Below are positions 1 to 7,809 of a stretch of DNA of 25,120 bases, piece by piece. Made by a program: the position numbers and the translations under genes. The first letter of the stretch is position 1; each line of letters begins with the position of its first letter. The stretch covers positions 1 through 25,120 of the forward strand of contig DKAR01000020.1 of the NCBI GenBank assembly GCA_002450895.1, in the 5' to 3' direction. The stretch comes from Proteobacteria bacterium UBA6921. GTDB lineage: Bacteria > Pseudomonadota > Gammaproteobacteria > SG8-11. Under the pieces are notes generated by a model. The model worked only from the letters and a program-made list of their open reading frames with translations, did no database searches and had not been told where the DNA came from.

Positions 1-92
1 ATGGCAAGGCCTTTCTCTTCCGGCGTTTCCGCCAGAACGCTAATCGACGGCAGGGACAGGGCGGCTAGCAGCAGCAGGTGCGTCTTGCGCAT
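1..92 (-). CDS. LolA-like outer-membrane lipoprotein-sorting family protein (N-terminus only)
   Basis: Only the first 30 codons are inside the window; the gene runs off the left edge. The start is ATG at 92, preceded on the minus strand by GGAGG nine bases upstream. The encoded peptide begins MRKTHLLLLAALSLPSISVL and continues with a likely signal-peptidase site VLA/ETPEE, so the product is exported. The mature start (ETPEEKGLA) resembles the beginning of COG2834 LolA-like proteins, which commonly sit directly downstream of RND exporters of this type; the assignment leans on that context. The start lies inside the 3' end of the RND gene (53-base overlap), implying translational coupling in one operon. 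An unrelated secreted protein is possible because so little is visible. Confidence 0.6.
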   Translation of the reverse strand, partial: MRKTHLLLLAALSLPSISVLAETPEEKGLA

Positions 93-2370
93 TTTTCTTT
101 TCCTCCATTTTCATCAAGAGCGGGGCAAGCAAGAAGAAATCGGCAATCAGTGCCATGAAGATGGTCAATGCGGACAGGCGTCCCATGCCATCGTTCAATT
201 CGAATGCCGACAGGATCAGGACTGAGAAGCCGGCGACCAGAATAGCAGAGGTCACTGCCAACGCCGTACCGACCATCTTGAACGCATAGCGCACGGCATC
301 TTCGGGTGAGTAACCCTTGTCTCGACGCGCGTGCAGATACTTGGTCAAAAAGTGAATCGTGTCGTCAACAACGATGCCGAATGTCAGTGCAGTCACGACC
401 GACAATGACAGGCCGACCTGGCCGACAAAGATGCCCCACAGGCCAAAGCCCATCGCGATCGGAATCAGATTCGGGATCAAACTGATCAAACCAATCTTGA
501 AGCTGCGAATCGCGATCATAATGATGGCGGAGACCAACACGAGCGCAGTGATGTTGCCGCCAATCATGCTTTTGATGTTGCGCGCACCGATATACGCGAA
601 CATCACGGTGGGGCCGGTGCCATGGTTGAACATGCTCGGCGGCGCGTTCGCCTGCAACCAGTCGCGAGCGTGTTCCTCGAGTGCGAGGATTTCCTTCGTC
701 GTGGCATGCCCAAGCGTGACCGTCATGCGCGATGCCGATTTGTCCACGTTGATCTGGTCGTTCAAGTCAAGGCCGAAGGGCAGCGACATTTCGTACAGCA
801 GCAGGTACTGCGCTGCCAGATCCCGTTCGTCCGGTATCCGGTAATACGCCGGATCGTCGCCATGCATATTCTTGTTCAGGCGTTTCATGATGTCGGCAAT
901 CGAATTGACATGAATCACGCCGGGCTGCTGGCGATACCAGTTGTCGAACTCTTCGAGCTTGCGCAGGTATTCAGGATTGCTGACGCCGCCGCTTTCGCCC
1001 GCGCCCAAGGAGTAGTTGATCTGATTCACGCCGGTCAGATTGTCGACCATGAAATCCGTGGAGCGACGGAAGTCGGTCGTCGTGTCGAAGTACTTCACGA
1101 AATCATCGTTCAGTTCGTTGCGCGGAATGGCGGCAACAAGCACCAGCGTGATGACAGTCATTCCCCAGAACAGCGGGCGGCGCTTCGCAACGACAAAATT
1201 GCCGAGGTGCTCCATGACCTGGCCGGTATGCGTTTTGGCCGGCTTGGTGCGAACTTTAATGACCGCCATGAACGCAGGGAGAAACACGACGGAATAAACC
1301 CACGCGGCGATTACACCGATGGCCACCACATTCCCCAGATCGCGAAATGGCGGCACCTCGCTGAAATTCATGCTGAGGAATCCGATCACCGTGGTCAGGC
1401 TGGTAAGAAACACAGCGGTATTGTTGATGCGCATGCTTTCAACGATGGCGTCGTGCTTGCTCATGCCCTGGCGCATTAAATTGAACATCGTCGACAACAC
1501 GTGAATACTGTCCGCAATGGCCAACGTGAGGATAACAGTCGGTGCGGCAGAGCTCGGGCCGGTTATCTTCATGCCGAGCCAACCCATCAGGCCCATCGCC
1601 GTCATTACCGAAAAGAAGATAACCAATAGTGTGCCAATCGTCCCGGACACGGAGCGCAGCGAGAAAAGGCAGATCAGGATGATCACGCCGTACATCAGCG
1701 GCACCAGCGTCTGCATGTCATTCTTCGAATACTCGGCAAAGGCGTTGTTCATCGGCACCATGCCGGCGAGTGTGATGTCGAGCTGCGGATATTTCTCGCG
1801 CGCCTGTGCGGCGAGATTGCGCGCGAACGTCATGACTTCGGGTACTTCGTCCAGATGTTTCTCAGGCAGCACAACGGTTACGTTGACGCCGGTGACATGA
1901 GCGCGCGATGAAACCAGACGATTGACCAACAGCGGTTCGGCCAGCGCGATTTCTTTGGCCTTTTCAAGATCCGCGTCCGACATTGCCTCGGGATCTTCGA
2001 TTAGATCGCGCACTACAAGATCGTCACCGTTGGCGCTGGTGCGCTGGAAGTTGGTGACGGAGTCGACGCGGCGCGAGTAGGGTGTCTGCCACGCTTCTTT
2101 CGTCAGCCATTGGACTGCGGCCATTGTGTCGCGCGTGAACACCTTGCCGTCCTTCGGCGCGACGACAAACTGCACGTTGTCATTCTTGCTGTACATGTTC
2201 TGCAGTTCGTCGAACGCCTGAAGCTGCGGGTTCTGCGAGCTGAAAAACGTACGATAGTTTGCCGAAAACTCCAGGAATCGGCCCCCACTGCCGGCGAGGA
2301 GCACCAGCGGGATTGTCAGAAACACAATCCACCAGCGCAGCCGTACAACGCCGCGATAAAACTCCACCAT
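40..2370 (-). CDS. RND/MMPL superfamily exporter (COG1033-type, HpnN-like)
   Basis: The 776-residue protein has the two-fold RND layout: an N-terminal membrane helix (about residues 11-28), a large periplasmic domain (about 30-220), a cluster of membrane helices (about 221-375), then a repeat of this order in the second half. The paired acidic TM4/TM10 motifs are visible as LAIADSIH (D287) and GIVVDDTIHF (D669, D670), typical of proton-driven RND/MMPL transporters. These export hydrophobic substrates such as lipids, hopanoids or sterol-like molecules across the inner membrane; the substrate here is unknown. The start ATG at 2370 has a GGAGG site whose downstream bases overlap the tetR stop codon, five bases between genes, so the two are translationally coupled. 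The LolA-like gene overlaps its 3' end. A periplasmic adaptor and an outer-membrane channel are absent, arguing against a classic tripartite drug pump. Confidence 0.88.
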   Translation of the reverse strand: MVEFYRGVVRLRWWIVFLTIPLVLLAGSGGRFLEFSANYRTFFSSQNPQLQAFDELQNMYSKNDNVQFVVAPKDGKVFTRDTMAAVQWLTKEAWQTPYSRRVDSVTNFQRTSANGDDLVVRDLIEDPEAMSDADLEKAKEIALAEPLLVNRLVSSRAHVTGVNVTVVLPEKHLDEVPEVMTFARNLAAQAREKYPQLDITLAGMVPMNNAFAEYSKNDMQTLVPLMYGVIILICLFSLRSVSGTIGTLLVIFFSVMTAMGLMGWLGMKITGPSSAAPTVILTLAIADSIHVLSTMFNLMRQGMSKHDAIVESMRINNTAVFLTSLTTVIGFLSMNFSEVPPFRDLGNVVAIGVIAAWVYSVVFLPAFMAVIKVRTKPAKTHTGQVMEHLGNFVVAKRRPLFWGMTVITLVLVAAIPRNELNDDFVKYFDTTTDFRRSTDFMVDNLTGVNQINYSLGAGESGGVSNPEYLRKLEEFDNWYRQQPGVIHVNSIADIMKRLNKNMHGDDPAYYRIPDERDLAAQYLLLYEMSLPFGLDLNDQINVDKSASRMTVTLGHATTKEILALEEHARDWLQANAPPSMFNHGTGPTVMFAYIGARNIKSMIGGNITALVLVSAIIMIAIRSFKIGLISLIPNLIPIAMGFGLWGIFVGQVGLSLSVVTALTFGIVVDDTIHFLTKYLHARRDKGYSPEDAVRYAFKMVGTALAVTSAILVAGFSVLILSAFELNDGMGRLSALTIFMALIADFFLLAPLLMKMEEKKNAQDAPAAASRPVPAVD

Positions 2371-2375
2371 AGGAA

Positions 2376-3020
2376 TTACCTCCGTTTTTGTTGTTTGTTG
2401 GCGTGTGATGGCGTGGCCAAGTCGGATTCGCGCAGGGATTCGAGATACTGCGTCAGTCCAGCACCACAGGTGTACAGCAACTCCAGGTCATTACCGCTTT
2501 TTGCCATTCCGATGCAGCCTTCGACTGCGGCCACGACAAAGGTGGCCGCCGCATCGGTGTCCACATTGCGGCGCACCGAGCCCTCGGCCTGACCACGCTG
2601 CAGCGCCGTGCTGATACCTTTTCTCCACAATGCAAACACCACAGCGATGCGTTTGCGAAAACCCGTATCCAACGCAGACATCTCTTGCGCGAGATTATTC
2701 AGCGGGCAGCCGGTCAGCGTTTTCTCGCTGGCAACACGGCAGCCTTCCAGATGCAGCGTTTCAAGCATTCGATCGATCGGGTTGCCTTCGGCCAGCGGGG
2801 TAATCCACTTTTCATGGATCATGTCGCGCAGGATTTCATCGACGACCGCGTATCCAAGCGCCTTCTTGTCGGGAAAATGATGGTACAGCGCACCCTTGGT
2901 GACATCGGTCTTGGCAAGGATGCGGCTCAGGCTGGCGCCGCGGTATCCGCGCAGGCGAATTTCCTCAAAGGCTGCTTCAAGCAGCGAACGACGGGTAGCG
3001 TCAGGGTCTCGAATCAACAT
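2376..3020 (-). CDS. TetR/AcrR-family transcriptional repressor
   Basis: The 214-residue protein has the TetR N-terminal DNA-binding domain: helix 1 around ATRRSLLEAAF (residues 8-18) and a helix-turn-helix around residues 29-48 ending in the signature KGALYHHF. The remaining ~150 residues form the variable ligand-binding domain, with no recognisable ligand motif. The length is typical for the family. It heads the operon with the RND exporter and the LolA-like gene, so it most likely represses its own operon until an exported compound or lipid binds. The ATG at 3020 has no Shine-Dalgarno sequence; a sigma-70-like promoter lies immediately upstream, so a leaderless or nearly leaderless transcript is likely. 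An ACATAC/GTATGT inverted repeat covers the start codon, fitting autorepression. Confidence 0.9.
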   Translation of the reverse strand: MLIRDPDATRRSLLEAAFEEIRLRGYRGASLSRILAKTDVTKGALYHHFPDKKALGYAVVDEILRDMIHEKWITPLAEGNPIDRMLETLHLEGCRVASEKTLTGCPLNNLAQEMSALDTGFRKRIAVVFALWRKGISTALQRGQAEGSVRRNVDTDAAATFVVAAVEGCIGMAKSGNDLELLYTCGAGLTQYLESLRESDLATPSHANKQQKRR

Positions 3021-3034
3021 ACCGACCAGTATGT
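3017..3034. promoter_or_regulatory. Putative TetR-family operator overlapping the tetR start codon
   Basis: A perfect inverted repeat ACATAC-N6-GTATGT occupies these 18 bases. The half-sites resemble those of the known E. coli AcrR operator, which is also built on TACATAC/GTATGTA arms. It overlaps the tetR start codon (3018-3020) and the likely -10 box, an ideal position for autorepression. That this repressor binds it is inference. Confidence 0.65.
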
Positions 3035-3057
3035 ATGTAGGTTGCGGCGCGCGTCAA
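3028..3057 (-). promoter_or_regulatory. Sigma-70-like promoter of the tetR-RND operon
   Basis: On the minus strand TTGACG (3057-3052) matches the -35 consensus at five of six bases. It is followed by two overlapping -10 candidates: TACATA (3035-3030, 16-base spacer) and CATACT (3033-3028, 18-base spacer). Either places the transcription start at about 3020-3023, at or just before the start codon. The operator palindrome covers the -10 region. Confidence 0.55.
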
Positions 3058-3123
3058 GGGGCAAGGGCGAGGTGGTGGTTTCGACTTTCAAACCCGATTG
3101 AGTCCGTGGCGGAACTGAAAGCA

Positions 3124-3169
3124 CGTTGCGTGTGGCAACGAAAGAAGTATTTGAATCAGTGGCTATAAT
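3124..3169 (+). promoter_or_regulatory. Promoter of the NHL-repeat gene with adjacent inverted repeat
   Basis: A perfect TATAAT -10 box lies at 3164-3169, placing the transcription start near 3176. No good -35 box is found at the usual distance. Just upstream of that position is a perfect inverted repeat, CGTTGC-N5-GCAACG (3124-3140), a candidate activator or repressor site. The inferred start of transcription lies downstream of the ATG at 3172, supporting the GTG at 3208 as the translation start. Confidence 0.5.
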
Positions 3170-3207
3170 CAATGGCGTCGGGTTGGAATTTTGGCTGGAG
3201 GGGGATC

Positions 3208-4059
3208 GTGCGAAGTCTGTTTGTAATTGCCGGCGTTGCCTTGGCGTTGAGTGCCCAGGCCGCGGAATTGAAGTTTGTCCGAGCGTCCGCTGACATTTTC
3301 AAAGAACCCCATGACATCGTCATCGACTCGGAAGGCAAGCGGCTTTTCATCGCCGACATGATGAACGGCACGGTGAAGATCGTGGATCCGGCCACACTGG
3401 CAGTGCTCGGAGAATTCGGCGAAGGCGAGCTTTCCTACCCGCACGATGTCTCAATCGATCAGCACGGCAAGCTGCTGGTCGCTGATACCGGGAACGACCG
3501 TATTGCCATCTATGACATCCAGTCCGCCACGCCAAACCGTATTGGCGAACTGCACGACAGTGTCTCAGGTCCGGAAGGCGTAGGTGCCGATTCCAACGGC
3601 CGCGTCTATGTGACCAACACCGCCGACCATACCGTCATGCTGCTCGAGCATGGGCGCTTGCTAAAGATTGTTGGTCAGTACGGGCACAAGCCGGGCGAGT
3701 TCATACAGCCGCACGACATCGAGGTCGGATCGGATGGCAAAGTCTACGTGGGTGACCCGGGTAATAACCGAATCCAGGTGTTGCGGCGCGACCTGAGTGT
3801 TGAGAAGCAGATTGTCGGCGATGGCCGGCCATTCAGTCGGCCCAAGTATCTTTGCGTCGACGAAGAGCTTCGCCTGTATGTCGCGGACCAGGACAACAGT
3901 GCGGTCCGGGTTCTGGATTCGCAGGGGCATCAGATTGCCGAAGTGAGTGAAGCAGCAGGAAAGAAGCTCGATCGCCCCGAAGGCGTGCTTGCGCGCGGAA
4001 AACAGGTTTGGGTTGCGGATACCTACAACGACCGAATCATTCTATTTGAATGGAAGTAG
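3208..4059 (+). CDS. Secreted six-bladed NHL-repeat beta-propeller protein
   Basis: Six NHL-type repeats are visible, each with a D-x-x-G-x-(L/V)-(Y/V)-V-A-D pattern followed by a short N/D-R/T strand, for example EPHDIVID...LFIADMMNG, YPHDVSID...LLVADTGND, IQPHDIEVG...VYVGDPGNN and RPEGVLA...VWVADTYND. Together they fill the protein and should close one six-bladed propeller. The N-terminus is a classic signal peptide (RSLFVIAGVALALSAQA before AEL), so it acts in the periplasm or outside the cell, probably as a binding scaffold; enzyme activity cannot be excluded. GTG at 3208 is chosen because GGAGGGGG lies four bases upstream and because the in-frame ATG at 3172 precedes the predicted transcript start and has no ribosome-binding site. 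The product is 283 residues. The partner or ligand is unknown. Confidence 0.82.
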   Translation: MRSLFVIAGVALALSAQAAELKFVRASADIFKEPHDIVIDSEGKRLFIADMMNGTVKIVDPATLAVLGEFGEGELSYPHDVSIDQHGKLLVADTGNDRIAIYDIQSATPNRIGELHDSVSGPEGVGADSNGRVYVTNTADHTVMLLEHGRLLKIVGQYGHKPGEFIQPHDIEVGSDGKVYVGDPGNNRIQVLRRDLSVEKQIVGDGRPFSRPKYLCVDEELRLYVADQDNSAVRVLDSQGHQIAEVSEAAGKKLDRPEGVLARGKQVWVADTYNDRIILFEWK

Positions 4060-4087
4060 CACGCGGCCCTTGCGAACTCAGCCAGAC

Positions 4088-5395
4088 TCAAGGCTCCTCG
4101 ATTAACGCACCAATAATTTTCAGCGTGTCGGCTTCCGTCCAATCAATTCCACCAAACACGCCGTAGCGGATGTGGCCGGTCTTGTCGATGACAAAGCTGG
4201 TTGGAAACGCCATGACTTTCCAGCGTGTCAGTGCCGTACCGTCGCGATCCATCCACACCGGAAAATCTAGCTTGTGGTCGCGCATGAACGTGTCGACCAC
4301 CGCGGTGGTTTCCGCCATGTTGATGCCAAGTAATGTGAACGGCTTTCCGGACATTTTCTCGCGCAGCGCCTGCATCGACGGCATTTCACGTACGCAGGGT
4401 GGGCACCAGCTTGCCCAGAAATTCACGACGACGACCTGGCCCTTGAAGTGCTGCAGCGAATGGCGCGTGCCATCCCGATCTGCAAGTTCGAGCAATGGTG
4501 GTTGCGGATCGGCGCGATATTCTACGAGTCCACGCCGGCTGGTTTCGACGCGGGTTTCTGTTTGCATCGGCAGGGGCGTTGCGGAACGTGCGGCTTGCGC
4601 GGGTTTGAGCAACGTCATCGCCGTATGAATCAATCCGGGCAGGTCCTGCGCCAATTTTTGTTCAACGGGAAATGCGTCCGGGCGAAAAAAGAATCGATCT
4701 CGTACGTCGGGCAATATACGAACCGTTAGCGCGCTCCCTCCGCGCGAAAGTATTTCCCGCAGCGCGTGCAGTTGCCAGTAGCCGACGGCCAGTTTTGGTT
4801 GCATCACGAACAGCGGGATGTTGGTTGCGCCCGCGACGTCGATGTACTGCGGCGTCTGCCCGGCCTCGGGTGTCTGGGTGTGAAGAAACGGACTGAGAAA
4901 AATCGCGCCGCCGATCCGGGTGCTTTGCGGGTGTTGGTCCTGCCAGAGGTGTACGCCGCGCAGTGTGAGTGCAGCGCCACGGTCATTGGCAAAAAAGTAA
5001 ACCACCTTTCCGGTCCTGGTGGCGCGTTCAATCAGCGCTGCAATCGCGTCGCTCGGTACGGCGTCGATACCACTGGGTGTGGCGTTGAGAAAATAGGCCG
5101 CGAGCGGATCCGCAATCCAGGTTTCCAGTCCGGTGCGCGCAAGCTTTGAAGCGAGTTCGGAGTGCGCAGGTTGCAGCCCGTGCTCGGAAGGCAATATCAA
5201 CAGCAGCTTGTCGCCCGCAGCGCTTAAGCGTTCCACGCTGATGCGCGTTTGGGCATCAACGTCGACTTCGAACGTTTCGGCGTGCACAGCGCCGAACATG
5301 GACAGGGAAAAAAGCAGAGTCAGCAGCGCAAGAACAATCCGGCGGGACGTGCGAGGTGCTGCCTTACAAAAAGTACTCCGCGCAGAACGCACCAT
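4088..5395 (-). CDS. Periplasmic TlpA-like thiol-disulfide protein fused to a hydrolase-like N-terminal domain
   Basis: Residue numbers refer to the ATG at 5395 (435 residues). A signal peptide (residues 1-39, ending AVHA) targets the periplasm. Residues 40-265 look like a divergent alpha/beta-hydrolase fold (LLLILPSEHG, VVYFFAND, GGAIFLSPF), but the expected GxSxG nucleophile elbow is replaced by NDRGA, so catalysis is doubtful. Residues ~295-435 are a TlpA/ResA-type redoxin with WASWCPPC (cysteines 331 and 334) and the cis-proline segment AFPTSFVID. Such proteins reduce disulfides in the periplasm, often for cytochrome c or copper-site maturation. A GTG at 5416 would add seven residues; neither start has a good ribosome site. 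The gene start overlaps the upstream conserved gene by 32 bases, suggesting coupled expression. It ends 28 bases from the convergent NHL gene with no clear terminator between. Confidence 0.82.
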   Translation of the reverse strand: MVRSARSTFCKAAPRTSRRIVLALLTLLFSLSMFGAVHAETFEVDVDAQTRISVERLSAAGDKLLLILPSEHGLQPAHSELASKLARTGLETWIADPLAAYFLNATPSGIDAVPSDAIAALIERATRTGKVVYFFANDRGAALTLRGVHLWQDQHPQSTRIGGAIFLSPFLHTQTPEAGQTPQYIDVAGATNIPLFVMQPKLAVGYWQLHALREILSRGGSALTVRILPDVRDRFFFRPDAFPVEQKLAQDLPGLIHTAMTLLKPAQAARSATPLPMQTETRVETSRRGLVEYRADPQPPLLELADRDGTRHSLQHFKGQVVVVNFWASWCPPCVREMPSMQALREKMSGKPFTLLGINMAETTAVVDTFMRDHKLDFPVWMDRDGTALTRWKVMAFPTSFVIDKTGHIRYGVFGGIDWTEADTLKIIGALIEEP

Positions 5396-5765
5396 TCTTA
5401 TAGTCCAGCTCCACACGCTTTGGGGCGATGCGCTTGATCGTTTCGGTATTGATTTCCGTTTCCGGCTGGCGACCGAGTTCTTCCGCCTTTTCCCACGAAC
5501 ATGACGTCGAAGTCACTGGTCGGAAGAAGATGGCGAGACGATCGTTGACCCAACTCACCGGGCGTCCGTTGCGCGGCGCGCGAAAGTGCACGAATTTTTT
5601 TACCAGGCACGAAAAATAAAGTTCGAGCTCGATGAACAACGGTTGGGGTTGTTGTGCCAGCGCGCGCGCGGCGCGACGGGTCCACTGCACCAGGACGGTT
5701 TTTCCGTTGATCGTGGCTTCACCACTCAGGCCGTGCAGTGGTCTTACGCGGGTATCGTCCGCCAT
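5364..5765 (-). CDS. Conserved hypothetical protein, 133 residues
   Basis: I do not recognise a named family. The product is soluble, with no signal peptide or membrane helix. It opens with a basic, beta-rich stretch (GEATINGKTVLVQW, then an R/A-rich helix) and continues with a conserved-looking core (SCLVKKFVHF, VSWVNDRLAIFFRP) and a C-terminal segment RIAPKRVELDYKNGAF. It contains two cysteines outside any C-x-x-C motif. The start ATG at 5765 has GGAGG eight bases upstream. The gene lies between uup (65-base gap) and the TlpA fusion, whose start it overlaps, so co-translation with the latter is likely. Function is unknown; the overlap hints at a link with periplasmic redox or protein maturation, but this is weak inference. 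Confidence 0.72.
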   Translation of the reverse strand: MADDTRVRPLHGLSGEATINGKTVLVQWTRRAARALAQQPQPLFIELELYFSCLVKKFVHFRAPRNGRPVSWVNDRLAIFFRPVTSTSCSWEKAEELGRQPETEINTETIKRIAPKRVELDYKNGAFCAEYFL

Positions 5766-5830
5766 GGCTCAATCCTCCGGGAGGCTTGGCTACAGCATGG
5801 CACCGAATACTCCCCGGTTCCATGCACGCG

Positions 5831-7711
5831 TTAACTTTTGTCGAGTTCTTCCCAGCGCTGATAGGCGGCGGCAATGTGTGCGTCCAACTCGGCCATTCGG
5901 GCCTGCGCTACCGCGATAAGTTCCTTTGCCTGCTGGTAAAACCCCGGTTTGCTCATCTGTTGGACCAGCGCGCCGCGTTCCTGTTCCAGACTTTCAATAC
6001 GCGTCGGCAGGGTCTCAAGCTCGCGCTGATCCTTATAAGACAGCTTCTTGGTCTTGGCGCGGGGTGGCGCCGGGCTTGTGACCGCTGCGGCCGGTGGCGA
6101 CGATGTCTTGGGTTTCTCCGGAGCGCGCTGTCGCAGCCAGTCGTCATAGCCGCCCACGTATTCGTTCACAATGCCATCGCCTTCGAAGACCAGCGAACTG
6201 GTGACGACGCTGTTCAGAAATGCGCGATCATGGCTGACGAGTAGCACCGTGCCCGCATAATCAATGAGCAGTTCCTCCAGCAAGTCGAGAGTGTCGGTAT
6301 CGAGGTCGTTGGTCGGTTCGTCGAGCACCAGCAAGTTCGACGGCTGCACAAACAGTTTGGCGAGCAGCAGACGATTGCGTTCGCCGCCCGACAGCGATCG
6401 AACCGGCGAACGCGCCCGGTCGGGGGCAAATAGAAAATCCTGCAGGTAACTCAGCACGTGCTTGGAGTGACCATTGATGGTTACCGTGTCACGTCCCTGG
6501 CCGACGTTGTACTGCACGGTCTGTTCTTCATCGAGCGCTGCGCGGTATTGGTCAAAGTACGCGACTTCGAGATTCGTGCCGAGGCGCAACTTTCCGCGCG
6601 TGGGTTGCAGTTCACCCAACAGAAGTTTGAGCAACGTTGTCTTGCCGGAGCCATTCGGCCCGATGATGCCGACCTTGTCGCCGCGCAGAATGGTCGTCGA
6701 CAAGTCACGGATCACCGTGCGCGCGCCAAAATCAAACGCAACGTGCTCGGCCTCAGCAACGAGCTTGCCCGAACTCGTCGCTTCCGAGATCGCCATCGAA
6801 ACGGAACCGGCGCGCACACGGCGCTGTGCGCGTTCGTCGCGCATTTTTTTCAGCGCGCGGACGCGACCCTCATTACGCGTGCGCCGCGCCTTGATGCCTT
6901 GCCGTATCCAGACTTCTTCCTGCGCGAGCTTTTTGTCGAACAGCGCGTTGTGGCGCGCTTCATCGGCGAGCATGGCTTCCTTGCGGGCGACGTACGTGGT
7001 GTAGTCGCCGGGAAAGTCGAACACCTTGCCACGATCGAGTTCGATGATGCGCGTGGCCAGTCGCTGCAAAAACGCGCGGTCATGCGTGATGAACAACAAC
7101 GTGCCGGGCCAGTCCAGCAGAAAGTCCTCGAGCCACAGGATCGACGCGATATCCAGATGGTTGGTGGGTTCGTCGAGCAGAAGCAGGTCGGGATTGCTGA
7201 CCAGCGCGCGCGCCAGCATCACGCGCCGCTTCATGCCACCGGAAAGCGTGCTGACGTCGACGTCCGCATCGAGCTGCAATCGCGAAATGACGGTTTCCAC
7301 TTTCTGGTTGATCGCCCAGCCGCCGCTGGCTTCCAGTTCATGCTGGCACCGCTCCAACTCGGCCAGTGCGGACGCATCGCCGTCGGCTACTGCATGCGTC
7401 AGCGCGTGATAGCGTTCCAGCAAGGTGCCGGCAGCACCCAATCCTTCGGCGACCACGTGATAGATGCTGCCACGCGTTCCCTGTGGCACTTCCTGTTCCA
7501 GTTGCGCGACGCGCAAGCCTTGCGCGCGTTCAATCACGCCATCATCGGGCGAAGTTTCGCCGGCAATCATGCGCAGAAGCGTGGATTTGCCGGCGCCGTT
7601 GCGGCCGATCAGGCACAGTCGTTCCCCGCGGTCGATGCTGAACGTGACTCCGTCAAGCAGCGGTGGGTGGCCGAGGGTAAGTACGACATTGCGAAAGGTC
7701 AGTAACGGCAT
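5831..7711 (-). CDS. uup: ABC-F family ATPase Uup
   Basis: The protein (626 residues from ATG 7711) carries two complete ABC ATPase domains and no membrane segment. Domain 1 has Walker A GRNGAGKS (36-43), signature LSGGM (156-160) and Walker B LLLLDEPTNHLD. Domain 2 has GPNGSGKT, LSGGERNRLLLAK and LLVLDEPTNDLD. Between them is the basic ABC-F linker (KARRTRNEGRVRALKKMR). The C-terminus is the coiled-coil CTD typical of Uup (LETLPTRIESLEQERGAL and onward). Uup is a cytosolic ABC-F protein linked to ribosome function, transposon excision and branched-DNA intermediates. An in-frame start at 7765 exists, but the added 18 residues look unlike the family and a -10-like box at 7749-7744 would put transcription start downstream of it. 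There is no clear Shine-Dalgarno at 7711. Confidence 0.93.
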   Translation of the reverse strand: MPLLTFRNVVLTLGHPPLLDGVTFSIDRGERLCLIGRNGAGKSTLLRMIAGETSPDDGVIERAQGLRVAQLEQEVPQGTRGSIYHVVAEGLGAAGTLLERYHALTHAVADGDASALAELERCQHELEASGGWAINQKVETVISRLQLDADVDVSTLSGGMKRRVMLARALVSNPDLLLLDEPTNHLDIASILWLEDFLLDWPGTLLFITHDRAFLQRLATRIIELDRGKVFDFPGDYTTYVARKEAMLADEARHNALFDKKLAQEEVWIRQGIKARRTRNEGRVRALKKMRDERAQRRVRAGSVSMAISEATSSGKLVAEAEHVAFDFGARTVIRDLSTTILRGDKVGIIGPNGSGKTTLLKLLLGELQPTRGKLRLGTNLEVAYFDQYRAALDEEQTVQYNVGQGRDTVTINGHSKHVLSYLQDFLFAPDRARSPVRSLSGGERNRLLLAKLFVQPSNLLVLDEPTNDLDTDTLDLLEELLIDYAGTVLLVSHDRAFLNSVVTSSLVFEGDGIVNEYVGGYDDWLRQRAPEKPKTSSPPAAAVTSPAPPRAKTKKLSYKDQRELETLPTRIESLEQERGALVQQMSKPGFYQQAKELIAVAQARMAELDAHIAAAYQRWEELDKS

Positions 7712-7743
7712 GGTTGGGGGTGTGAACTGGAACGCGGGCTGGG

Positions 7744-7781
7744 ATTCTAAACCAACAGCGGTCACTTCAAGTTGTTATTAT
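7744..7781. promoter_or_regulatory. Divergent promoter region between uup and the metallophosphoesterase gene
   Basis: On the minus strand TTGAAG (7770-7765) and TAGAAT (7749-7744) are separated by a short 15-base spacer and could start the uup transcript near 7737. On the plus strand TATTAT (7776-7781) could start the phosphoesterase transcript near 7788, 22 bases before its ATG; its -35 box is weak. Both are consensus matches by eye only. Confidence 0.35.
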
Positions 7782-7809
7782 CGGGAAAGACAGTGAAATC
7801 GGGTTTTTC

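Noticed and set aside
6458..7705. Open frame of 415 codons on the plus strand opposite uup
   Set aside because: It exactly mirrors a complete two-domain ABC-F protein and has no ribosome site or recognisable motif.
7712..7765. Eighteen-residue N-terminal extension of Uup from the upstream start at 7765
   Set aside because: The extra residues do not resemble Uup proteins, and a -10-like TAGAAT at 7749-7744 would begin transcription downstream of that start.
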